Part shown: piece by piece, positions 48,466 through 59,200 of the stretch | How the letters are laid out: each line of letters opens with the position of its first letter | How positions within the stretch are numbered: position 1 is the first letter of the stretch | Source of the DNA: Paracentrotus lividus | Taxonomy: Eukaryota > Echinodermata > Echinoidea > Camarodonta > Echinidae | DNA length: 64,000 nucleotides | NCBI GenBank assembly: GCA_940671915.1 | Contig: CALNVZ010003434.1 | Location: 26,659,818-26,723,817 of the forward strand | Direction of reading: 5' to 3' | Notes under the pieces: generated by a model | Database searches by the model: none | Told to the model about the DNA's origin: nothing | Seen by the model: only the letters and a program-made list of their open reading frames with translations | Position numbers and translations under genes: made by a program

Positions 48466-50200
48466 TTGTGTGTGTGTGTATGTGTGTGTATTTAAATGAG
48501 GGTATGTGTGGGTGTGTATCTTAGTGCGGTCACATAAGTTATTACTAATTCTCAATTTGTTTATTTTTCTGAAGATTGTCTGTTATTCAGTAAAAAAAAA
48601 AGAGAAAAAAAAGGGGGGGGGGGTACCAACAGATGCTGGGAGGATGACTGTGCCAAGACACATCATGAAACCCATGATTAGATGTTTTTATTTCTCACAA
48701 GACAACTCCAAAATGAGAGGACAATTTTCCTGACTTACTTTGTATATATTATGGATTCTTAAGTCAAAATTTGTTATCGGTAAGCCGTCAATCATCTTAG
48801 CTTTATCTTTGACACGTTGATTGCTGTCTTGTTGATAACAAATATTCAATATTTAAAAACAAAAATAACTGAAAAGGGCATGGTCACATATTATTTAGAC
48901 GGGTCTCAGGTATGGCTTTAAAATTAAATGCCACGTTTCACTTTAATAACTCATAGTTTAAACCAAGTTTAAACTATCGGAAATAATGGTATAAATAAAT
49001 GGGTTATAATATCACAAAAATTTGCAGGAGATCTGAAAGGAATAAATGATAAACACATTAAGGGAAGGGACGGAGTGAGAAAGAGGATGAAAAGCCAGAA
49101 AAGAACAAGAAGGAATGAAATAAAAAGATACATATGGGTTAAATGAAGGGGAAAGCGATAGACGGCTGAGAATGAGCACAGGTTTGAGAATCAGAAAATA
49201 ACAGAGAGCGAGAAGAATTCAATTAATTCAATTCAATTTCGGTTTTATTAACATAAAAATGTATATAACAAAAGTCCAAGGACTAAGGATGTCATATTCA
49301 CGGTTAAAACAGACGTGATAGTACACATGATATGTAACAATTATACAGTTCAGTCACACAAAAAATATACGAAGAACGGGATAAACCAAACCAATGAAGA
49401 GTGGCAAGAGAGGAGAATTAAAATATTGTGATCAGAAAAATCATAGTTTCATGATGGAGAATTGCTATTCACTTACTTTGCATGAATATACTGACATTTT
49501 TGGCAAAGGTTTTTATTTTGGCAAAATTCGCGGCCGCTCTTCGCAAGCATTCACATCTTGAAATAAGATTGTCATGAAAACCTCACTTCAATATTGAAAA
49601 CCATTACATGTATGTGCAAGTTTTGATTTATAAGTATTTAAAGTTTTTAAGGTTTTTAGTCGTTAATAGCGTCTGGCCTGGAAGAAAGACATACTCAATA
49701 CAAACACATAATAACAAAGAAAAAGAAAATCGATAATTTCCTATTAGTAAGCATTTATCTCACATGGCCCGAGTTTTTGTGGATGTAAATTAATATCTGG
49801 ATGAACGGGCAAAAATTCTTAAACTTTTTTTAAAAGGAAAAAGCTCGGAAATACATTTAAATCATACGGCATGTTTTCAAACCTTTAATAACTTGAATTT
49901 TATGTTTGTGCATACAGCCCATTTGCTAAGCTGTGACAAAGTCAGGCAAACATGACGCAACAATTGGTAAAGAAGAGGGACTTGGTGAAACTTGAAGAGG
50001 TAATAATTGATTCTATTAGAATGGAGGAAAATCACATTAGCACATTGTGTTATACAGGGCCCGCTGGAGAACAGTTTATTTAGAGGTGAAATGGCTACCC
50101 TGGAAAAATAAGTTAATATTTTTATTATTAGTAGGTAAATATTGCACACGTTACCCCAAAATGAAAATGTTGACATAATAATTCTGCTCACGGTTTAACA
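47400..50200. other. Intergenic region between the two carboxypeptidase genes
   Basis: No coding region supported. It contains GT/TA-rich simple repeats at about 48330-48500, a dispersed mariner-like repeat at 48565-48745, and an ATTCAATTCAATTT phrase at 49216 that may be an antisense LINE 3' end. Confidence 0.5.
48565..48745. mobile_element. Dispersed mariner-like repeat, copy 2
   Basis: Contains CTGAAGATTGTCTGTTATTC, GGAGGATGACTGTGCCAA, CATCATGAAACCCATGATTA and ends GACTTACTTTGTA. It matches 59860-60045 closely and 34440-34745 more loosely. Confidence 0.55.
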
Positions 50201-50211
50201 AACCTGTGAAC

Positions 50212-50218
50212 TATAAGG
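50212..50218 (+). promoter_or_regulatory. Candidate TATA box of the carboxypeptidase paralogue
   Basis: TATAAGG lies 70 bp upstream of the start codon, almost the same spacing as the TATAAAA of gene 1 (71 bp), which supports homology of the two promoters. Confidence 0.5.
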
Positions 50219-50281
50219 AGGACAGAATCTGGTAACAATCTTCACTTGTTTCTTCGTTCTTGAAGACGTGAACACATCATC

Positions 50282-53200
50282 ATGAAGTTCTTGATTCTTT
50301 CTTTGCTAGTTGCCTTCGCTGTAGCCCAGAAGGTCCGGTATGACGGGTGAGTATACTCTAGTAGTTTTTGAGTCTCTCCTTGATCAACTCAGCTTTATTA
50401 CAGAAGATCCGTTGATAAATGGGTACCTGGTGCCCTAGAAGTCCTTAAATCTTTCTCTGATATGACCCTGGTTGTAACCAAGAATGTCCGTTGTGAAGAG
50501 TATGCTCTTGAAGCTGTTAATACTTCCTTCGACACCGTTGCGGTATAGCGGTATAGAATATCTTAATTCTCTCTTTGATACCTAGCTGGCGGTATAGCGG
50601 TATAGAATATCTTAATTCTCTCTTTGATACCTAGCTGTAACCTTGAAGGTTCCTTATGACGGGTAACTGTGCTCTAGACGTTGTTAATTCTACCTTCGTC
50701 ACCCTGGTGGTAGCCGACGAGCTTTGTGCTCCTGTAATTTTTTTTTTTAGTTCTCCTGTCTTTGTAAGACAACCTAGCTACAGCTGAGTAGGTCCATTTT
50801 GACAGGTACTAGAAGTTCTTAAATCTTTCTTTGATAATGACCCTGCATGGTTGTAACCGAGAGGGTTGATTACGACGTGTGAGTGCATTCTAGATTGTTT
50901 CTCTCTTCGTTACAATGCCGGTAGCCGGTGGCTGTCAAAATGGGGGTATAGTGTGCTCCTGCATTTTAAAGTCTCTCCGTCCTTGTAAATCAACTTATAT
51001 AGCTGCGGCCGAGAAGATCCGTTTTTACGTTTCGACCGGTTGTTTCTGAGAATGTCCTTTGTAACGGTTAAGTGTACTCTAGAAGTTCTTAGTAATTCTT
51101 CCTTTGTCACCCTGGTAGTAACCAAAGAGCTTTGAGCTCAGGCGCGGATCCAAGAAAATCGAATTGAATGCATTTCGGGGGCCCAATTGTCCGGGGACAA
51201 AGGCGGTTCTATTATGTTTGATCATGGGCCCGATAAATCCATTGTATGAAATCTGGCTGCGTCCGCTACTGGAGCTCCTGCAATTTTTGAGTCTCTCAGT
51301 CTTTGTAAGACAATTCAGCTGTAGTCGAGAACATCCAATACAACGGGTACTTGTGCTATAGAAGTTCTTAAAACATTATCTGATAAGGACCCCGGTTATT
51401 GCCCGAGACGGTCCATTGTGACGGGTAAGTGTACGCTAGAAGTTCTTAATTCTTCATTCGTCAGTCTGTTGGCATCGATGAAGATTTGTTATAATGGGAT
51501 AAGTGTGCCTCTGTCGTCCTCGTGTCTCTCCGTCCTTGTAAGTGTGTGTTTTTTTAAATTATTATTATCATCATATTTTAGGGGAAGTGATCATCAACTT
51601 GTGAATTAATCAAAACAGTATGAAGAGGCGTAATACGTTTGTCGCGTCATAAGTGCAACGCGCAAGTCTCTAATATAGGCCTACATTACTTTCACGACCT
51701 GGGGGGCGTTTCATGAAAGGACTTGTCAGACATTTTATCCGACAAACTGTTATAAGCTACTGAAATGCTTGCATCTGATTGGCTGAGAGCAAATTTGTCG
51801 GATAAAATATCTGACAATTCCTTTGATGAAATGCCCCCCTGATGTGACCAACGCATTTAATGCACCACCTACAGGTCGTTACAAAGCAAAGTTTCAGGCC
51901 CATATTTTGCAATGAAGACTGAATTTGTATGCGTCGCAAGTTCGTGCGAAGCTATTGTGCAATCCGCATCAGACAAAAGGATCACACAACCGGGCACAAT
52001 AGATTTATACGAACTTGCGACGCATGAAAACTTAGTTTTCATAGTAGAATATGGGCTAAAGTGTTCGCGCTAACAATATTAACTCTGACTCAGAAAGATC
52101 CATTTCTTCAAATTTTAAACCAAACCCCGCCATAAAAAGGACCTTGCCTGATGTGACCCAATATGATTCAGGAATGCAATAATTATTTATGATAAAAACA
52201 GTACCCAAAATTTCTAAGAATTATTTCATATTTCAATTTGTTCACAGCTACCAAACTCTACGTATTGAGCCGAAAGGTGAGATCCAGAATGACTACGTTC
52301 ATCACTTGGCCGAATCATTGGATGAGGAAGTAAGAGTTTAATAATGTTATCTTAAACTTTATCTTAAATAAAAATTTGATATTTTACTCACTTCTTTCAT
52401 AATATCTTTCCATTTCCAAATCCTTTTGTAATCATTATAATGTATTTGTTTATTTTGGCATGTTTGATGGAGAGAGAGAGAGAGAGAGAGAAAGGGGGGG
52501 GGGTCCTTTACAACACTCTTGAATCTTGAAATGGCAAAATACCATAATACCATAATCTCTCAAATTAACAGCTCTTTTTTAAAAATTAATTAAATTAATT
52601 AAATGTTTCTTTAGTAGACCTTGCTCATTAACCGTAATATTTTTATATCGTTATCTGTATGTGATGTTATGTTTTCATTTTACTGTTTATGTGATAAGTT
52701 TGTATTTTCATATTTTTATCGTATATTGCACGGCCCCATTGTAAAACAGTCAAGCAGCTGAACTGGGCTTTTACCGTGAATAAATAAATGAATTAAAAAA
52801 AAAATTAAAAAAAATATTAAAAAACTGACTCAGAGGTGGTTAGGGTGGCATCTCACTTCGCGGAGACGTCTCCGCGACAGATAAAAAGTGTTGGAGACGT
52901 CTCCGCGACAATTTTTAAAAACTGTGACAAAGCAGTTTCAAAGAACCATCTCAAAGTACACTGTTGCTCATAAAGGTTGGATATTCATTTATGTGATCCA
53001 GCAACATCTTTTTACTCCGGGTTTAATTTCTTGAAATTGTTTGTCCCCACTTTCACTTTTCGGGGCCCTGGCTATATCTTGGACATTCCCCCAACCACTC
53101 TCGGTGATTGAAAAACAAAAACAGTTTGTCAACCCCCACAATGCCCATTTTTGCAATTTTTTCTCATTTTTGGGGCCCCTTTTTTATTTACCCGGCTAAC

Positions 53201-56200
53201 TAAGGCCCCTCGGTCCTACCCCCACGAAACGCGACTGAGGTGTAGGGTTGTTATTGTTCTTAAAGTTAAATATGCGTTTATGGTCACAGACTTCGATTTT
53301 TTGTCTAGGGGAAGGGTCAAATTTTATTTCGATTGTTGCTCAAAATTGATTTTATTCATTTCTACAAAGATGAAATATCTACCTTCCCAAAACTGTATTG
53401 TAGAACCAAAGCCTAACAGAAATCATAATGAAAAAGAGACTATAGGCAACATTTACAACCGTGTCATTCAGGCTGAAACAGAAGTTGGTGGAAAATGATA
53501 ATAATTAACTATCCATGGTTGTTTTCTATTTCCTTTGTTTTGACCATAAAGTTAAGATAGAATATTTCAGTTTTTCACCGATCTCACTTTTTATTTCAAC
53601 CCCTCCCGTAGACAAGGGACCAAAGCCTGTGACCCTAAACTTTGATTTAATGTCAAGAAAAATAACACCCCTATACTTCAGACGCGTTTCACAGGGGTGG
53701 GATGGAGGGGGCCTTGGTCAGCCGGTAAAACGAATAAGGGGCCCCAAAATGAGAAAAAATGGCAAAAAGGGGCATTGTGGGGGTTGACAAACTTTATTTA
53801 TTTTTTCATTCCCATGGAACGGTTGGGGGACGTTTAAGATATAGCCAGGACCCCAAAAAGTGAAAGTGAGGACAAACAATTTCAAGAAATTAAAGCCGGA
53901 GCAAAAAGATGTTGCTGGAGCACACACAAAAAAATATCCAACCTTTATGAGCAACAGTGTAGTTCCGGCGACTCATGAAACGTCGCGGAGACGTCTCGGA
54001 GACGTCTCTAATACTTTTTATCCCTCGCGGAAACGTCTCCGCGAAGTGAGATACCACCCTTAAAGCCTCGGTCACAGGTGCCACTACAAACGGTTAAGAT
54101 GTTTAAGGACGCCGTGTGAGCAATTTTAAGACCTTTTTGTAAAAGCTTGATAGGAACTTCCTAAGAACTTCTTGAGGCACCACCGTTCGTAGACCGTTCA
54201 TATAGTCTGGTCTTTTCAAAGAATTGTTTCAACACTCTCCCCCTATTTTTTAAGACGAAAGTAAGAACGTTGCAGATAGTAAGCTCCATCTACGAATCTT
54301 GATAAACTCCAGAAATCCAGCGATTCATACGAACACTCGTGACCATAGCTTTAAAGATCGTGGACGGAGTAAATACAACCTTACATCGATTGAAAGCTAT
54401 GTAGGCGTATAACATAAATACCCCCAAAATAACAGTTTTCATAAAAAGGTGATCGAACCTCAATCAGGCCATCCCTCCCAAATACTCGAAAAGTTACCCC
54501 TATTTTAATGGCGCAGGTGATGACGTCAAAGAATTTTAAGGGAATGCTACGGCCAGGCATGATTGAGTTTCGCCTCTAGAAAACACATTTGTATTGCTTT
54601 GTCAGAACAATAGACCCCATGTGTGCTAGAATTCTATTGTTGTGAAATGAAAGGGCAAATTCATTCAGCATTTAGCATGTAGCATTCCGTTAACATCTTT
54701 TGACGTCATCAGCCGCGCCATTAAAATAGGGGTAACTTTTGGAGTATTTGGGAGGGATGGCCTGGTTGAGGTTTGATCACCTTTTTGAAATACTTTCTAG
54801 ATGGACAATAAAAACGTTTTATTTGGGAATTTTTGTATTATGTAAAATTATTAGCTGTCGTTTTACATGTAATGGGTCTTCTTTTCTCCTTCCACTTACG
54901 TTGAGTTACGTCCAATTGCGTCCAAAAATTATTTTCTTTTCTGCGGATCCCCATGGATGCCTACCAGTCATAGTCAGCAGTGGAAATATTGATGATTTCG
55001 TTCATCCAATAAAACAAAGCAATGATATAATAGAAGATGAAATAAGATTGAAACAACACAAACGTATCTATACGTATGTGTCTGTGTGACTGCAGCATAA
55101 GGCGGTCCCAGCAAACACAGAACGTTTTCAGAACGTTTCCAAAACTTTTTTTTAAGGTCCTGTACGTCTTCGTCCTAAATGTTCGTTTTTAAAACGTTTA
55201 TATAACGTTAAAGTTTGGACTTCTCATTTATGTCAAAGTTTAGGTTTTTTGAGAACGTTTAAAAAACGTTTTTTGGACGTTACAAAATTAAACGTTTTGT
55301 ATAGGACGTTTACAAAACGTTTGGTATAGGACGTTCACAGAACGTTTGATATAGGACCTTTACAAAACGTTTTTGGACGTTTTGTACATAACGATTACAG
55401 AACGTTTTATATACGTCCAGTTCAACAAATCGATCAACTTAGAATTTTTTAAAACAAATACCAGAAGTGATCATTATGTTTTCTACGTGCAACTAAATAA
55501 AAACAAATAAAAACACAGATCACTAAAATACTATAGGCGATTTCTATATTGAAAGCGATATTTGTTTGTTTCATTACATATGTGTACACGATTCATATAA
55601 AAAAAAACGAAAAAAAAAAAAACAATAACATATTTTTAATGATTTCACATACTCAATTTTATTACCGGTAATTTCAAATCATTTCATATACGATGATCTT
55701 TACACATCCACGAACGAGGCCGCGCGCCAAGGATTGATCTATGACGTCATCCCAGCAAACACAGAACACTTTCAGAACGTTACAAAATGTAACGATTTAA
55801 TAAAAAGTACGTTCACAAAACGTTTTGATTGAACCTTATAACGAGACTTATTTTATTAAACGTTTTATGAACTTTTTTATACGTCCAAATGGGACCTTAT
55901 GCCAATGAGAAAGTGATTAGCATATAATACGTTAGACATATCAAAATAAACGTGTTTATTGAAATTATTTCCATTTAACAGTAATAAATTCATTCTTTGG
56001 TGATTCATTTTATTGTAATATTGTTCTGAAACACACATACATTTAAAGAAAACTAATTCAGTATTGGAATGTACTAAACATAACATATTAAGTAATAACT
56101 AACCATCACATACAATACTTTCAATAAACTATAAATTTTATGGAGCATCACATAGTGTTAAATCCTAATGATATCCAGTAAAGTCTGCTTTTAAGCATGA

Positions 56201-59200
56201 TTTAGGCTGGAGACACTTCACTCTTAAGTGCCATTCCACAAATGGTGGCCAAGGGTTTGAGGTGCATGAATCATATAACATATTTGTATTTATTATATTA
56301 TTTAAAATATAATAGGTTTTTTTAAAGGTTTTCTTGACGTTCTTAAAACGTTTTTAATACATTTCAAGGTTTTAAAAACGTTTTAAGACGTTCCAAACGT
56401 TTTTTTAAAATGTTTTCTGCATGTTCTAACAACGTCCACAATATAATTTATTTAGAACGTTTTCAAAAGGTTTTGTACGTCTCGAGTTTCTGAAAGTTTT
56501 TTAAAGTTTTTTTTTTGTTCTCTTAACGTTTATAAAACGTTTTTAAAACGTCTAAAACCTACCACATTTTGACGTCCATAAAACGTATTCACAAAACGTC
56601 AAAAAAACTAACTTGAAACGTCTTACAAACGTTTTAAAAACGTCCATTTTTAGTTGGGATATCTCACTGGTTGCGAACCCAGGCGAATTTACAGAGTATT
56701 ATATATAGAGAGGATCTACCAACGTTCTTTTGTGCTGCTTTGTTAGGAAAGCATAAAGAGGTTGTATCAGAATGGCACGTTTTCTTTTGTGATGCTTTGT
56801 TAGCCAAGCTCAAAGGGGTTAGCTCGTTGTATCAGAATTGAATATTTTCTTTTGTGCTGCTTTGTTGGGCAAACACAAAAGAGTTATCACGTTGTATTAT
56901 AATGGTATGTTTTTATTTTGTGATGCTTTGTTAGGCAAGCTCAATAGGGTTATCTAACTGTATCAACAAAGCATGTTTTCTTTTGTACTGCCTTGTTAGG
57001 CAAGCACAAAGGGGTTGTACTGAATGATCATGGCATGTCTTCTTTTGTAGGCCTACTGCATTGTTAGGCAAGTACAAGCGGGTTATATTGTATGATAATG
57101 GCATGTCTTCTTTTGTACTGCTTTTTTATGCAGTCGCAAAGCAGGGGCCGTGGAGCGTTTTTGAAAGTATAGGCCCTTACAAAAATGTCCTGTGGTATTC
57201 CTATGGTATTTCTGAATGTCCTGTGGTATTCATATGGTATTTTTGAATGTCCTGTGGTATTCCTATGGTAATTCTATGGTACAATAAAATTAGAATTATT
57301 TTCAATGGAAAATCCCGGCTTATCGAAAGGAATGTGGTTTAAACCAAAAACAATCGCTTCATGCGCCAATGCAGGATAAAAAGAATTCTTGTATTTCTTC
57401 TCCATTCATTTCAGAAGTTCGCTTGCATTCCAATATATCCCTTTGTCCGGAAGACACATAACAAAAGAAAACGCCTCACGTCGAAAGGCTGGTCTACTGA
57501 ATGAAAGTTGATTACAATCTCTCTATATACGATAATCTCTAAATTCGCTTCGTTCGCAAACGTTCTCAACTCAGTGAGATACCCCCTTTAAGTGAACTTA
57601 GTTGGGGTGAGATATTACTTATAGCATAGCATAAATGGGGTAGTTGATAATAATGTTATATAAACAGTTTTGGCTATGATCATAAATTATACTGGATTAT
57701 AATGTATCTATCATTATTATATTCTTTATTCCTTCGATATTAGTTTGACTTTTGGGCTCATGTTCCCGATTCTCACACCGATGTCATGATGCCCCCCAAC
57801 CTCGTCGAGGGATTCAAGAACCTTCTGGAATCCCATGATGTCGACTACCAAGTCATGATCGAAGATGTCCAGGCCATGATCGATGAGCAGGCAGATGTGA
57901 AGCCATTTGCTTTCGCATATGACCAATATAACTCATATGATGAGGTATTATATATTTTGTTTGTATACCGAACATACCGACCAAAGTAATTAAAAAAAAA
58001 AAATTGTGCCCTTCCACAGGGTTTTTATTTGATAAAAAATATAAAAAATATAAACAATATACATCAACAACATTGATCAATGAGAATGAAGCAATACAAC
58101 AAGATCAAACAATGTTTAAATATGTCAGTATACAATATAGATAATAGCATAAATTGTTTTATTCAGAATACATTTAAATGAAATCAAACCACTAAAAATA
58201 TTTACAATCAACTGTCATGGTGCAGGCGTACTGCATTCCAATGGCTAAGTGCACAAAGAAGACACCGGCTGTTACCCATTTTGTATAACAAATGATATGA
58301 TTGTGCCAGCATTCTGCACTAAAGCCACTGAAAAATCAGTCACTAATAAAAATGTGCTGGACGTCACAAAAGACATTAACTGACAGATGTCTAAATTTAT
58401 ATTTAGGTCAACTGGTTAAATTTGATAAACAAAACAGTTTAAATCGTCCATCTTATTAGTTTCTAAACAGTTTTCTTAGTAAAAAAAAATCTTTAAAAAT
58501 TTCCTTTCTTTGAGATTTGTTTGATATATATATATACTTTTCCATTTCATAATAACGTGTTACGGCTGCTATAATTTGTTATCAAAAAAAAAAAAAAGAC
58601 ATATTGAAGGCCAATTTATTTATGGCTTAGGCACATAAATTTCTCGCTATACAACTATAAAAATAACAATTTAGTGCATTGTGTTATTCCGACAATCCAA
58701 ATAGTTTATTTAGATTCGAAAGTGTAATTATTTCTCCTGTCCATCTAGTGATCCTCAAATGCTCTAGCTTAGCCAAATATCAATAGATAATGGAAAGAGC
58801 AAGACTGTAACATGAATTTTCTTTATTGTAAAAGTTTAAAAGGTACATGTTGTAAATGTTGCAATCAATGTATATTTGCTTCATCCTATCCTGAGTTAAA
58901 GTAGCAGAACAGTGGGATGTATTGTGCTTGAAATGAAAATCATTGTATATAATCCAAGGTCGTAGGTCCTCCAAATAATAATATAATAAAAAAAAAGAAT
59001 TAAAGAAAAGCTATTAAAAAAAGTAATAGAAAAAGCTTTAGCTACATTGTACATTTAGGCCTACTACAATGTATTGTATATATAGTTAAGGAAGTAAAAT
59101 AATAAAACTAAGAAGACAATTTAAGCTTACATACCTTCTTTTGTTTTATTCTCTTCTCCTCTTCCTGTCTACGTTCCCTTTCCCTTCATCTCCCCCATCT

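Larger units (their letters stand above)
56655..57588. mobile_element. Element with GGGATATCTCACTG ends enclosing minisatellites
   Basis: The left end (GGGATATCTCACTGG, GCGAATTTACAGAG, ATATATAGAGAG) and right end (CTCTCTATATACGATAATCT, GAGATACCCCC) are imperfect inverted repeats of about 60 bp. Between them are a 70-75-bp repeat (56715-57130) and a 30-33-bp repeat (57185-57285). Confidence 0.6.
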
